NCBI GenBank assembly: GCA_014529385.2
Contig: CM043963.1
Location: 691,501 to 755,500, forward strand
Source: Adiantum capillus-veneris
Taxonomy: Eukaryota > Streptophyta > Polypodiopsida > Polypodiales > Pteridaceae
Direction: 5' to 3'
Length of the DNA stretch: 64,000 nt
Below the pieces are notes generated by a model, which saw only the letters and a program-made list of their open reading frames with translations, was not told the origin of the DNA and made no database searches. Below, in pieces: positions 11,242 to 22,845 of the stretch. A program made the position numbers and the translations under genes. Numbering within the stretch: position 1 is the stretch's first letter; the number at the start of each line of letters is the position of its first letter.

Positions 11242-12829
11242 TGTAACATTTAATGGCCTGGTAACTTTTGTGTAGCGGAAAATAGCATGAACATAGTGAG
11301 CATTTCATTAGAATAGATTCCTAATGAGAATAACAAGAGTGCTTGAGTGGAGAAAGAAACAAAAAGCATAACACCTAGTTAGAGAGCATGAACAATACTT
11401 CAAAAGAGAGAGAAATTAAGCAATTGACAACAATTGAGGACCGGATTTGCATATATCCGGTCCCCCCTCCAAAACATTTTGTATTATGGTTTCTCCCATC
11501 AAGAGAGACATTTTACAATACAATTTCTTGTGTTCCTTCAATACTAGCTAGTGCAATGAAGATCGAAACTTCATGCACTAAGCAAAACACTTATCAAACA
11601 CAATATCAATTCCCTCACGGTCTCAAACCCAAGACCTCCCACACATTCAAAGATGGTGAGAGCTAGCGGGGTATGAGAGTAGATTGAGAGGAAGAAGGAG
11701 TATTCTTACGAGAAAGATGTACATATCCTCACATAATCACTCATATTAGCATAGCTTAGCTTATTAATTAGCGTGGTAGAGGAGGTGAGCATGCAATGAA
11801 GCTTGGCTCTTGGTTGGATTTGCATCACAAAACCAAGAGTTGTTGGTGTAGGCCTTCCCTCTCACAAGCTTGGAGTAGGTCATAAGCTTTCCATTAAAGC
11901 TTGAGAAGGAGAGAGAGTCTTCTTTACTTCACACATGAGCCAGTGTGAGTGTGTAGGTGATAATGCCTTTGAAAAATCAGCCCCCTCTCTCTCTTGGTCG
12001 ACCCCTCTTGCTATTTGCTCTTGCTCGCATCCTATTGGACCTCCTCAGGCTTAGCCAATGCTAATTAAGCAGCATAAGTGATAGAATTTTGACATGTGTC
12101 CGCCTTTCCCGTTTCGTGAGAGCTTTAGGTAATTATTTAATTCAACTAGACTCTCATTGGACCCCTTTGCCTCCTGGCCAATAGGAATCAGGCAAGCCAT
12201 TGGGATGTTGAATGCTCATTGGTCCCCTTGGGAGACTGTCTAATAGTCTTCTAGAGAGCTTAATTCTTATTGGTTCTTTTATTAAGTGCTTTTAAATTAA
12301 TTAAACTAGATTTACTCTAGCCTAATTCTCATTGGTCCACCTCCAAGGCCGTCCAAAAGGAATTGGGTACACCTTGTGGGCATCTGGGCTAGGGATCTGA
12401 CATGTGTGCCTCATTCCCTTTGTGTAAAGGGAGCTTGTGTGTATGTGTGTGAGTTTCTCTCTCATGACCTACTTGCAAGGCTCGCCCCCTCCTATGTAGG
12501 GATTGCTAAAGAATTTTGGGACACACACAAAGCATTCAATTCCCCCAATGTTTGACCTTTGGACACAACCTTTGAATTTGGAACCTTAGCATTTTGGAAG
12601 TCTTAATGGGCTGAACCTTAGGGTATTTTAAGCCCATTGTTGCACATGGCTCTTTTATAGATGCCCCCCCCCTTGGATCCCTATTTTTCCTCCTTTGGAT
12701 CCCTATTGTGGCCGGTCTGTTAGCTTAACCAATATTCTAGCTTTTTCTTCCCTGGCACTACCCCATATTAAATGATCAGTTTAACATGAGAAAATCATTT
12801 AGGAGAATTAGATATTGATTATTATGACA
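11242..12829 (-). repeat. Gypsy-0 5' LTR (family L3, about 1.59 kb)
   Basis: On the minus strand it starts TGTCATAATAATCAATATC at 12829 and ends ATTAAATGTTACA at 11242. A full second copy in the opposite orientation lies at 29798-31389, and the same family begins at 13684. It is inserted in the 3' LTR of gypsy-1, with flank CAAAG on the right. The LTR carries many CCAAT/ATTGG motifs and a plus-strand TGGTCGACCCC block shared with the neighbouring LTR. Confidence 0.85.
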
Positions 12830-13684
12830 CAAAGTGAGAATGAGAACATGTGAGTGCGTGTGTGAGAGAGTGTACCCCCAAGAACACCCCCAACTTGCCT
12901 TGGTCGACCCCTCCTTGTAGCTCATTTGAATTTGATTGGACCCCTGCAAGCCTAGCCAATCACATGCTTAGTGCATATCAAGAAACAAGGGTAGCATTTG
13001 GACAAGTGTCCTCCTTACCCCTTTGAGAGACAGGGCTTGATAATGCCTAGATGATTATTTTATTAAACTAAATGCTCATTGGACCATTAAAGCCTAGCCA
13101 ATAGGATTCAAGCACATCATGAGGACAACATGAGGAGGAGCTTGACATGTGTCCCTGTTGGATTTTGTGGAAAGGGTGACCCTTGAGAGGGTGCAAGTGG
13201 TAGTCTCTCACACCCCCTACTTGTAGGGCTCGCCCCCCTCATTGTAGGCCTTGGTTTGACTTCAAGATTCTCAAGAACCTTGTCCCATAAGCATGACAAG
13301 CATCTCAAGCACCTTAGTCATCAAGCACGACAAACACCTCAAGCACCTTAGTCAACAAGCACGACAAGCACCTCAAGCTTGGGCTGGGTTCCCACCTCAA
13401 GCTCAGTCCTAGCTTGCTAAGGTCCTAGGTCTAAGGAATTTTAACACTAACCTTTGGAGGTCTTTAATGAAGCTAACCCTAAGGTCTTTCAAGCTCCATT
13501 AGCTAGCATTGCTCTTTGACAGACCATCTCCCATTTGAATCCATTACCTTTGGTCCCGTGCTGAGATAGATCCATAAGGACATGTCTATATTCTAACTCT
13601 TGTTCCCTTTTATTCTTCCACATTAAATAATAAATTTAATATGAGAAAATAATTTGGGTTAGTTAGATATTAGATTTTATGACA
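12830..13684 (-). repeat. Gypsy-1 3' LTR, 5' part (family L3)
   Basis: On the minus strand it begins TGTCATAAAATCTAATATC at 13684, parallel to the gypsy-0 LTR start, with the shared ATTATTTTCTCATATTAAA and ATTTAATGTGG blocks. It is cut at 12829/12830 by the gypsy-0 LTR, so the rest lies outside this stretch. A short direct repeat based on CACGACAAGCACCTCAAGC occurs near 13320-13380. Confidence 0.75.
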
Positions 13685-13701
13685 TTACCTCTCTCTTGAA
13701 A
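13685..13701 (-). other. Polypurine tract of gypsy-1
   Basis: The minus strand reads TTTCAAGAGAGAGGTAA just before the LTR start TGTC. It is preceded by TCGAGGACGACT, a sequence typical of the 3' end of plant chromoviruses. Confidence 0.7.
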
Positions 13702-14009
13702 TCATAGTCGTCCTCGACTATTAGGGAGAGGAGATAAAGATGTAGTCATTAGTGTATGTTTCTTAGTGGGTAGCGAATCCCTTTTTACCCTACAACATCA
13801 TTCTAGAATGGATGACTAATCTAGTTGGTGCTTGGGAGTCTCTTGACTCCGTATCATATTTCCAAAGTAGACAAATTCTACTTGGTATTTGAGAGACGGC
13901 GTCATTACAAACGTGATTCTAAGCAAGCATACTACTTGAATTTGTGCACAATAAAAAGAGAATTAGTCTTATAAGACAAAAACATTTTCATTTAAAAAGT
14001 ATTTACATT

Positions 14010-14435
14010 TGCTTACTCTATTGTAGCATTGTACGCATTGACAAGGTTCGTACTATCCTTAATCTGTGTTCCTTGCATCCATCTAGCATCTTCAAAAGGA
14101 TAATGTTTGAACTTAATAAGATACCATCGGATAATCTTACCATGCCTTAATACCTTATCTTCATGTCAAAGAATCAATTCGGACTGAAGCATCTCTTCTT
14201 GATCTTCAATCTCGGACGGGTCCTTAATGATTGGCTCTTGTGGTGGCTATCCTTTGTAAGGCTTAAGTAGGCGCACATGAAAAGCATTGTGAATGAGCCA
14301 ATGGTTGGGAAACTTGAGTTGATAGGTCATCTCATTGATTGGTTTTAGGGTTTGAAAAGGACCACAATATCTTTTTTCTAGTTTAGCATAATATTTTTGG
14401 TGGCCCGTAGGATTTTTGCCCGTAGTCTGCCTCAA
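14010..14435 (-). pseudogene. Gypsy-1 integrase C-terminus and chromodomain
   Basis: The minus strand from 14435 reads KYYAKLEKRYCGPFQTL and FHVRLLKPYKG, the C-terminal integrase fold of chromoviruses. Past a stop at 14247, a chromodomain-like stretch continues with EDKVLRHGKIIRWYLIKF and YPFEDARWMQ. Chromodomains at this place target integration to heterochromatin in known families, and this assigns gypsy-1 to the chromoviruses. There are at least two stops. The DNA between 13702 and about 14010 shows nothing further. Confidence 0.75.
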
Positions 14436-15400
14436 TGGAGCCTTGGAAAATTTGAGTAGGACCCAATCATTTTCCTTGAAAGCTAAAGTCCTTGTGTGCT
14501 TGTTAGCAGCAACCTTTTGACTTTGTTGGGAGATGGATATAGCCTCCTTAATATTTTGGAAAGATTCTTGTAGGTCTCAGCTATACTCATCGCCAACGAA
14601 GATCTTCCCATGTACCTTAAGTAGCAAGGGACTTTTAGGTCTTTCTTCAATGATTTCGAAAGGGGCCTTCCCTGTAGTATGGACAGTGTTATACTCTACA
14701 AGATGTAGGTACTTTTTCCATTGGGAATGTTGATCTACTTTAGTAACATAGGTCCTAAGTAGATCTAAAATTGTAAGGTTGGCTATTTCACTTTGGCCAT
14801 CCATTTGTGGGTATAGGCCGAAGAGAAATTAAGCCTAGTATCTAGATTCTCAAAGAGACCCTTCCAAAAATTACTAGTCATTTGAGGATCTCTATCGGAC
14901 ACTATTGATGTTGGCAAGCCATGGTGTTTAAAAATTTGGGATATGAAGAGGGTTGCCATTTGGTGTGCCATAATAGTCTTTTTGACAGGTATAAAGTGTG
15001 CTTGTTTACTAAACATGTCTATTATTGTCCATATTCTCGTATTCCCATGGATGGACTTGGGCAATCCAAAGATAAAATCCATGGATATGCTCTCCTATGG
15101 TGAATTAGGAATTGGCAAAGGCTGGAGAAATCTAAGTTGCTTCCCCTATCATACTTTGTCTTTTGGCATACCACACATTTTGACACATAGTCTTGTATGT
15201 CCGTCTTCATGGTAGGCCAATAGAAATACGTCTCTACTCCATGAAGGGTAGGTTGAATCCCTTGATGCCTTGCATAGGGAGGAGCATGGGATCCATACAT
15301 CACTTTCTCACAAAGAGAGTGAGTAACACATAGCCTATTGCCATAGAGAAGATAACCATCCTGCAAGGTGAATGGTTCTTCTTGTTGGCATGTGAGGTCT
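14436..15400 (-). pseudogene. Gypsy-1 integrase
   Basis: Several minus frames give an integrase in the right order. YLLYGNRLCVTHS, the zinc-binding end with YFYWPTMKTDI and CVVCQKTKYDRG lie near 15130-15400. The catalytic core follows with MDFIFGLPKS, IDMFSKQAHFIPVK, VSDRDPQMTSNFWKGLF and MDGQSEIANLTI (E of the DDE triad), then WKKYLHLVEYN. There are frameshifts and stops, e.g. after WMAKVK. It is cut at its N-terminal side by the copia solo LTR at 15401. Confidence 0.85.
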
Positions 15401-15721
15401 TGTTGCATCTCTTGTGTGAACAATCTCTTTCACCTAGAAAAGTGTCATGTGTCAATAACCCATGGGAAGAACCCCTTACCACCCATGTGTAAAGAAAAGC
15501 CACTTGTGTTTGTGCATAGGCAGCCACATCTTGTTCGCATGTGTCAAAAGGTTGTCTTTTTGTACATACCTATATAGAGGCATATTATGTTGAATAATAT
15601 GAAGTCTATCATTTTAATGCAACTACACTCTATTGTACTGCGTGTCCAATTTCAAGCCCTAAGCTAACTTTATTATAACCATGTTTATGACATGAATGTC
15701 ACACTACATCCACCTTAACCC
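15401..15721 (+). repeat. Copia-type solo LTR (copy 2) inside gypsy-1
   Basis: About 320 bp starting TGTTGCATCTCTTGTG and ending near CCACCTTAACCC, matching 930-1245 in the same orientation. It lies between gypsy-1 RNase H and integrase with no internal region, so it looks like a solo LTR. No target-site duplication is visible, which suggests small deletions at its edge. Confidence 0.65.
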
Positions 15722-16480
15722 AGCACTTCTTTCTTCCCTAAGGCAAGGGCTGAAATTACATCTTTAAAATTGGGGTTAGTAGCATACTTATCTATCATAG
15801 AAGATAGATCAGTGTGCGTTGTTACAGACATTGCATTGGCTCTTGGCCGTCATGGTAGTGCATCAACTACTTGATTGTGCTTGCCAACAACGTGAGAAAT
15901 ATGAAAATTGAATTGCAAAAGAAAGTTTGCCCACCTCATTTGTTTGTCGGAGAGCTTGGTTTGCATCATGAAGTAATTAAGACTTTGGTGATCCGTGTGT
16001 AGGATGAATGGAGTCCCCAAAAGATAGTGCTTCCATGTGTCAAGGGCATGTAGGACAGCTAGTAGCTCCTTCTTGTAGATGCCCAATACTCACTCGTCAA
16101 AATTGAGTCTTCAACTCTCATATGCTATGGCATGCTCTTCTTGAAGCAAAACTGCTCCAAGGAAATATCCAAAAGCATCACATTGGACCTCAAATGGTTT
16201 TGAGAGATCCGGTAGTGTAAGCACGGGTTGAGAGGTAAGCTTTTCTTTAAGCTTTTCAAAATCACTTTTCTCTTTAGTAGTCCACATGTACTTAATATTT
16301 TTCTTGGTCAAGTCATGCATTGGTCCTACTATTTGGAAAAATTTAGCTATGAAGCATCTATAGTATGCACACATACCAATGAAGCTTCATAGCTCATGTA
16401 GATTCCTTGGGTTAGACCATCCTTTTATTACTTCAAGCTTGGTTAGATCCATACGGATACCATCTTGAGAGATAATATAA
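15722..16480 (-). pseudogene. Gypsy-1 RNase H
   Basis: The minus strand gives YRCFIAKFFQIVGPMHDLT, FEKLKEKLTSQPVLTLPD, then the RNase H core VQCDAFGYFLGAVLLQEEH (first catalytic Asp), YKKELLAVLHALDTWKHYLL (Glu), LHTDHQSLNYF (Asp) and ISHVVGKHNQVVDALP (last Asp), as in Ty3/gypsy Pol. Stops and a frame change occur near 16086-16111. Confidence 0.85.
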
Positions 16481-17140
16481 ACTAATTATTGAATCTCTTG
16501 GAGAAAAAATTCACTCTTCGTTTGGTTAATGAAAAGTTTATTCTCCCTCATAGCTTGAAAAACTACCTAGAGGTGTTGCTTATGCTCCTCCAAAGATTAG
16601 GAGTAGATGATAATGTCGTCGAAGAAAAATCCAGTGAACTTGCGGTAGGGTCTAAATATTTTCTCCAGTAGGTGGTTGAACGTGGCTAGAGCATTTGTCA
16701 AACCAAAAGGCATGACAAGATATGTATAAAGACCAAATGTTGTAAGGAACACGGTCTTCCTATTGAAGTACGTCAAACCTTGTATCTTATCAAACAAATC
16801 TTCTACCTGTGGTACGGGAAATCTATTTTTGATAGTGATATAATTTAGGGATCAAAAGTCCACACACAAGCAGTATGTGCCATATTTCTTTTGCACTAAA
16901 AGGATTGGTGAACAAAAGGGAGAGGTGCTAGGCCTCACCATCCCCTTGTCTACTAGCTTATGCACTTGCCTCATAATCTCCTCTAGTTGAGCTTGAGAAA
17001 CTCTATAAGGAGGTTTATAAGGCGGTGAGCTCCCAGGTAGAAGCTCTATCTTATGGTCATTATCCCCTTGATTTGGAGGTAGCTACATAGGGATGTCATC
17101 GATAAATACATCTTGGAATATATTTAGAAAATTAGACAAG
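16481..17140 (-). pseudogene. Gypsy-1 reverse transcriptase
   Basis: A decayed gypsy RT. The palm segment has LVMPFGLTNALATFNHLLEK and the catalytic FFFDDIIIYS box (normally Y/F-x-DD) at about 16597-16720. Further upstream on the minus strand are SPFCSPILLVQKK and CVDF-like remnants between 16800 and 17000. Multiple stops make it non-functional. It follows the protease without a gap. Confidence 0.8.
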
Positions 17141-17141
17141 T

Positions 17142-17880
17142 CTAATTCTTCTTAATTCCTATCAGTTTTTTTGTTAAAACATTAGCATCATTTAGAAACT
17201 CTTTGACAAAAATCATGTATGAGGAAACCAAGCTTTTCATTGACTTATCAAAAGCAAGTGAGTTTACAAGTGGTATAATACGACCGGACTCATTAGCATC
17301 TATATACATGCCCATTTCCATGTAGGTGAAGCAGACTCTCCTTTCAGGGAACTTCATGTTGGCAGCCATGCGGTTGAACCATGGTGTCCCTAGGATAACA
17401 TCCTCATGTTGGAGAGGATAGATGAAAATTTTTTCTTTGTCGACGTAGCTTTGGACATGAAGCCTCAACTTTCCAATCAAGGGAGTAATAGAGGCTTGTT
17501 GTCCCTTGAAGGCCCCATCAGCAGTTAGAGTATCTCCCATCTCAAAATCTTGTATGCCCAGATTTGTGGCCAGCTCCATTGATATGTTGTGAGTAGAGCC
17601 ACTATCAAATAGGATGAAGGCATCATGATCCCTCACCTTCCCCCAAGAATATGAAAGGGGCGATCTTTTGCAACAATGAGCATCCTCTTTTGGAGCTTCG
17701 AACGTGGAAGCTCTAGGAGTCTCATTGTGGGCATTTATTTTGGGGCAAGAATGATAGCCATGTTCTTGCTCTCCACACTTAAAGCATTTGTGATCTTCAA
17801 GAGAGTATTTTTTAACCTTTGTAAACTCCTTTCTCCTTGGTCTTGTTATTGTTGTTGTTGTTGGAATTGCCTTAGGAAGA
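17142..17880 (-). pseudogene. Gypsy-1 zinc knuckle and protease
   Basis: One open minus frame carries the CCHC knuckle CFKCGEQEHGYHSC (near 17750-17795) and a retropepsin-like domain with an intact active site ILFDSGSTHN (near 17600), then MELATNLGIQ, DVILGTPWFNRMAANMKF and SYMIFVKEF. It is close to gypsy-0 along its length, but keeps DSG where gypsy-0 has DPS. A frameshift near 17880 separates it from the capsid frame. Confidence 0.85.
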
Positions 17881-18536
17881 ACTTTGAGTATTGTTCTTCC
17901 CCTTTGCATCATTTTGATATTTTTTTTCGATGGGCTTGGCATTACTTTTAGCCCCTTGTTGAAAATTGATACGAGATGCAACCATAGTGTGGTGGATGAC
18001 TTCGGTGATAGAACCAGGTTGTTGAGAGTTGACATACTCGGCCATTTCTTCAGGTAATCGCGCACAAAATTGTTGCTTTTGCTTGGCAAAGTCTATCTTC
18101 TGAAAGACTGTAGCTTTGAGATGTAAATCCCAAAACTTGTCTACATATTTGTGGATAGACTTGTTGGAAAGTAACTTCAAACTCTGCCATTTGGTGAGCA
18201 CTTTATCTTTGGTGTCGCTTGCAAGGAATTGCTTCATGTTGGAAACTCGTAGAGTTTTCCATGTCTTTGGAGCTTCTCCGTTGCCATGAAGGCTAGTCCA
18301 CCATTAACGAGCAAATTTTTAAAAGTGCATTGCTACATGATGTTGCTTGGAGGATTCAGTGAAGCCCTCATCTCCAAAGGCCACATCAAATTGTTGGATG
18401 AAGGCCAATACTTTGTCAGTAGCACCAAAGGTGCCATCATATGTAAGAAAAGAGATACTTTGTCCTCCCTCTTTGAACTTCTTAAGCTCGTGGGACCTTT
18501 TCCAAACAAGGTAGGATTTGCTATGTCCTCTCCTCT
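17881..18536 (-). pseudogene. Gypsy-1 Gag capsid region
   Basis: The minus strand reads RRGHSKSYLVWKRSHELKKF, FLTYDGTFGATDKVLAFIQQ, VAMHF, then stops, then NMKQFLASDTKDKVLTKWQS, SIHKYVDKFWDLHLKATVFQ and MAEYVNSQQPGSITEVIHH, matching gypsy-0 Gag. The homology ends abruptly at RRGHSKSY (about 18536). Upstream sequence is Helentron Rep on the other strand, so the N-terminal part of Gag is missing. Two stops near 18305-18320 are absent from the duplicate at 24893-25640. Confidence 0.85.
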
Positions 18537-18854
18537 GCCCAATGACCTTTCCAAAGCTTACAAGCACAAGCACCATAAGACTTGCCAAAAGAAGAGCAAA
18601 AGTTGCCGTTTTGGATTTCCACGTTTTCCCATGCCATTCACAACTATTATCCGGCAAGGAATACTTGAGGCGAACATAGCTAGACAAGGTAAGGTTTACT
18701 TGCAACATGTTGGAAGACAACTCAGTCAAATTAATTTACAAAATGTGAAGATGGCTAGAACAAGTACAACTCTCCATGGATCAGTACTTGCTTGCATTGC
18801 AAGCAACTATCTCGGGACCCACTATTTTCCTCAAGCACAAACCAAGCGATATAT
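18537..18854 (+). pseudogene. Helentron Rep protein, middle segment
   Basis: The plus strand reads HKHHKTCQKKSKSCRFGFPR, the cysteine-rich CRFGFP block typical of Helitron/Helentron replicases. From 18776 a clear frame gives MDQYLLALQATISGPTIFLK followed by HKPSD, matching the block before the Rep tyrosine region. The frame runs into ATAT at 18851-18854, where the gypsy-2 element enters, and resumes at 27495 with IFTNNFNKL and NTDIQFVLN. The part of Rep upstream of CRFGFP, including the HUH motif if it lay there, is missing. At least one stop and a frameshift occur between 18640 and 18760. Confidence 0.75.
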
Positions 18855-19063
18855 TGATGGAAGCAAAGCGAACCCCGAACCCCGACGGCCTCTAAAACAT
18901 CGGGGACCGAATAGTGCGCCTCGAGCCTGTCATGGTAAAGCAAACAGGGGCACCACCTAGCTTCAGCGGCTAGGACGCAAACAACACACCACCATAACAA
19001 AGTTTTCATCCAAGAGAGATGGATGCTTGGGAGTAATGATGAAGAGAAAAGGGAATGAGATCA

Positions 19064-19106
<43 letters not shown>

Positions 19107-20438
19107 GTGAGGGAAGGGGTATAGCGGCTTAGTACTTAGGCACCACAAAAGGATGGCGAATCCACACACCCTTCACACATACACAAGCTCACTCCAAAAC
19201 ACAAGACTAGGTGGCGATTCCGCACACCTCACATGGGAAAAACATTGCAAGAAAACATACTCACAAAACCTCAAGCTTTATTTAGAGAATAAGGCGATGA
19301 AATGGGGAGCATAGGGTAAGGGAATGAGAAGGGAGAGAGTGGTAGAGCACATGGCGGATAGGTGGGAGTTGATGGCGAAGACTCGCACGAGGGTTATGGC
19401 CATCATCCTTCATTTAGTTGCCCTTCAATTTCCATAGCCAAGGGTGTAGAGGTCATGCTCAAGACAAGCATGGTGATTGCGGTGATGGTGATTGTGTGGG
19501 TGTGTGTGTGTGCACTAGGCACACACAGTGCATAGTGTGTTCTTTGGTGATGTTGTGTGTCCTTAGTGTGATGGTGACCCCTCTTTATATAGGGGAGGAG
19601 GGGGAAGAAATTCTAGAATTTAGAAATGAAGAAATCATTATCTACATAGGCCATGTGATTGTGGGCCCCACTTGTCTGGCTGTGTGTATATGTGCCAGAA
19701 CAGCAGTCTCATGAGAGAGAGACTAAGAGAGAGAGATGGGTTGATGAAAAAAAGTGAGAGGTGACATGGAGAATAAAGTAATTACAAGAGGGGAGAGAGG
19801 GGAGTGTGTTCAGAGGTGAATCTGTGTGCAGATGTGTGTGAACACAAGAAAAATCAGGTGACCATCGGGTGGGGATGGGTTTGTGGGCACCTTTTTCAGT
19901 GAAATTGAGTGTGTGTGTGTGTGTGTGTGTGAGTGTGGGGGAGGTTATTTAGCTACAAGACAAGAGACATGGCACCCTTTAGAGAGAGAGGGGGGTATTT
20001 GGGTCATGGGATATGATAGGAGAGAGAAAGAGGGGGTGGGGTATACTATTTTGGAAGATAGGGTAAGTTGCATGTGAGTTAGGGTGCATTATTGGTGAGT
20101 TATAATGCATTATTGGGGAGAGGTGGGGTAGCTTGAGGGGAGAGAGAAAGGAGAAAGGACAAGGGGAAGAGAGAGGGGGTTGACCTTTTGAGTGGAGGAG
20201 AGGAAAAGGGACACCCGGCGGGGCAACAGTGAAGAAAAAGGAGGCAAGGTGGGGATGGGCTACCCCGCAGGCATGAGGTGGCCTATTTTACCTTTCTTAT
20301 ATATTTACATAATCATACTTTATTTTTTTCTTACTTTATCCAATGCCTTTTATCACTCCCTCCCTAAGAGGGGGTTTTCATGGGGTGGGGACGAGAGAAG
20401 AGAGGTATGGGAGCTTGGCTTGTGAAAAGCCCCCATCA
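18855..20438 (-). repeat. Gypsy-2 LTR A (3' LTR)
   Basis: On the minus strand it starts TGATGGGGGCTTTTCAC at 20438 and ends GCTTCCATCA at 18855, with the inverted terminal motif TGATGG/CCATCA. It matches LTR B closely apart from microsatellite length. Here a (GA)n tract at 19066-19103 and a (GT)n tract at 19908-19931 are long, and in LTR B both are short. It lies downstream of integrase and a polypurine tract. Confidence 0.9.
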
Positions 20439-20456
20439 TTAGCCCTCCCCTTTTGG
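20439..20456 (-). other. Polypurine tract of gypsy-2
   Basis: The minus strand reads CCAAAAGGGGAGGGCTAA immediately before the LTR start TGATGG, the expected plus-strand primer of an LTR retrotransposon. Confidence 0.8.
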
Positions 20457-20553
20457 CTAGAGGCATTGATGTCTCTAGCTCATCTGTTTGATCATTATCG
20501 TCGGAGGTGGCGGCTGATGGTGTGTCCTCATCTGGAATGTCAATTGGTGGAGC

Positions 20554-21830
20554 CTAGTCAAATCGAAGAAAATAAGGTTTAAGTCGCCAACCATTTACCC
20601 TGGTTTTATGATGTTTTCCATCAACCTCCATAAGCTGGTAGCTTCCATTGGCATACTTTTTCCTGACGATGAAAGGACCTTCCCATCGGAGTAGGAGTTT
20701 CTTATCCTTGCGCGTGTCGAAGCGATTGTCGTAGCGGAGCACCAACATTCCTTTCTTCAATTCTTTTTTCCGGAGATGCTCGTTAAAGCTAAGCCGTCTA
20801 TGCTCTGCTTGTGCTGCATAATAATTTATTGCTTCTTCTCTGTCCAGCTGCAGTCTTTCCAAGTTGATGATGTGATCTCTCAAATGCATGTTGGGCTGTT
20901 GAAGCTGGCTTGCCATTACTCTGAGACTTTGTAGTTACCAAATACTAGATGATACGGTGTGAATCCCAAGGACGTACGAAATGAAGTTCTGTAGGCCCAT
21001 AAAGCTGGTAGTAGATACTTATCCCAGTCTCCAGGATGATTGTTCACCTGCTTGGTAATAATTTTAGAAACCATTCCATTTACCTTTTCAACTAGGCCAT
21101 TACATTGAGGGTAATATGGTGAAGAGTGCCTCCTTGTAATGCCCAGTTTCTGCATTAATTCTCCTACCAAGTCTGCTCTGAAATCTGGCCCTCTATCAGA
21201 GATGATCTCTAAAGGTGTGCCAAACCTACAGCATATGTGCTCATAGATAAATTTAGCTACCTCTATCGCTGTGATTCTAGTGGTGGATGTAGCCTCTGCC
21301 CATCTAGTCATGTAGTCGACCCCCATGATAATGTAGAATTTTCTTGAGTTGGCCCTAGGTAATGGCCCAATGGCATCGATACCCCATTTTTCAAATGGGC
21401 CATATGAGAGAATAGGTGTCTGTGGTTCAGGCATAAGTGACCTAGTGCCGGCCTTTTGACACAACTTACACGTTTTGCACCAATGGTGTACATCACGGTT
21501 GAGGCTAGGCCATATGAAGCCTGCCTGCAAGATTTTCCTACTTGTTATGTCTAGGGCAAAGTGACCACCACAAACCCCGTCGTGACAACTAGCAATTACT
21601 CCCGTGATTTCCTGAGAGAGAGGGACCTTCCTGAGTATTTGGTCCTTACCCTTACAGTACAAACCGTCATTGATGAGTCGATACCTTGTGGCCTTCCGCG
21701 TCAGCCATTGCTTCTGTCCCTTTGTTAAATCTGATGGGCATTCCCCTGTTTCCAAAAAATGCATGATGTCAGGCAAGGCATCACTTCCTTGAAATAGAGG
21801 GAGCTTTAGTTTTATTGCTCCAACCACCAC
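20554..21830 (-). pseudogene. Gypsy-2 integrase
   Basis: The zinc-binding domain is visible in HDGVCGGHFALDITSRKIL and WCKTCKLCQKAG (HHCC). The catalytic core has WGIDAIGPLPRA (Asp), IISDRGPDFRADLVGELM (Asp) and NGLVEKVNGMVSKII (Glu). A C-terminal portion after a frameshift at about 20916 has VLRYDNRFDTRKDKK, LLRWEGPFIV and NGSYQLMEVDGK. There is no chromodomain, as expected for Tat-like elements. It is closely parallel to gypsy-3 integrase at 59413-60878. Confidence 0.9.
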
Positions 21831-22845
21831 TTCCTATAGTCTTTCACTTGCTAGGGCATCTGCTTCTTGGTTTTGAGCCCTTGGGATATGGTGTATTTGA
21901 ACTTCTTCAAACTTACCCAAAAAGGTTTTTACACCACTGAAGTGAGTCCTTAAACTAGGATTCTTGCATGTCCATGCTCCATTTACTTGCCTTACCAGAA
22001 GTAGAGCATCCCCAAATACATTAATGCGTTAAGGCGTTGTACACCTTGCGAGACGCACCATTGTAGACCCTTGGTTAGTGCTGCATACTCAGCTTCATTG
22101 TTAGAATGTGAATCTAACAATTGGCCCAACGAAAATACCTTTGTCCCTTTGTCATCAAAGACCACTATGCCTGCAGCTGCTTTGTCGGACGCTCGCTTGT
22201 AGGCTCCATCAAAGTAGAGAGAGTATGCTCCTTCTACCATCGGTGGTACTGGAGGTAATCGGACTTCTCCTTCCTTAGATTGCTTCTCCTTCCTTTCAAA
22301 GACTTGGTAGGTCATGAGTCCCCCCAAACTTGCCCTTGTCGTGCTTTCTACCTGTACCGTGTAGTCAAACTCTTGCAGACGAAATAGCCATTTAGTAATT
22401 CTAGCAGACACATCCATGTGTTGTACAACATAGGGAAATATTTCATCCGTGGTTAGAATCACAAATTGCTTAGGCAAAAAATATGACCTAAACTTTGAAG
22501 TTGCAAATCTAAGAGCTAGGACTAAGTGTTCCACATGGGTGAAACCTTTCTCTCCTGCTATCATCATTCGACTAGAGAAGTAGATTGGCCTCATGAAAGA
22601 TGTCGTCGTATCCTTTTGGAGTAGCACAGCCCCCAATGAGTCATCACCAACACTTGAGGTGACATAGAATTTTTCATCCCACTTAGGTGGTGAGATAGTT
22701 GGCAGAGTGGCTAAGACCTCCTTTACCTTGTTGTAGTGATGTTCTCTTTCCTCGTCCCAAGTGAAAGTTGATCTTTGAGTGAGTTGTTGCAGTGGTAGAA
22801 CAAGTTGTGATAGTAGATGTACGAATCTACTTAAGTACCTCACCT
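21831..22845 (-). pseudogene. Gypsy-2 RNase H and second (archaeal-type) RNase H
   Basis: The first domain reads PLQQLTQRSTFTWDEE, FYVTSSVGDDSLGAVLLQ and FVILTTDEIFPYVVQHM, the usual gypsy RNase H, with some substitutions. It is followed by a second RNase H, YSLYFDGAYKRASDKAAAGI, then SHSNNEAEYAALTKGLQWCV. A frameshift near 22020 interrupts it before its end (HHIPRAQNQEADALA). Two RNase H domains in a row, the second before integrase, is a hallmark of the Tat lineage. Confidence 0.85.

Larger units (their letters stand above)
17786..18854. repeat. Duplicated block X (outer copy)
   Basis: This 1.07-kb block (chromovirus gag plus Helentron Rep fragment) is nearly identical to 24893-25958. Here it lies outside LTR A and is contiguous with gypsy-1 on its left, so it is the original copy. 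The duplication continues through the adjoining LTR, giving two direct repeats of about 2.65 and 2.60 kb. Confidence 0.9.

Noticed and set aside
18537-18729. Membrane-anchored N-terminal extension of gypsy-1 Gag (FALLLASLMVLVLVSFGKVI)
   Set aside because: The hydrophobic stretch is the antisense translation of the Lys/Cys-rich Helentron Rep block, not a real Gag domain.
18286-18960. A 224-codon plus-strand open frame (also at 25390-26064)
   Set aside because: Its first third is antisense to gag and its last part runs into the LTR. Only the Helentron Rep blocks in the middle are meaningful, and the best of these are in another frame.
18855-20438. LTR A as the genuine 5' LTR of gypsy-1
   Set aside because: Gypsy-1 has an L3-type 3' LTR and its relative gypsy-0 an L3-type 5' LTR. 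LTR A has different ends and matches gypsy-2, and Helentron sequence separates it from gypsy-1 gag.
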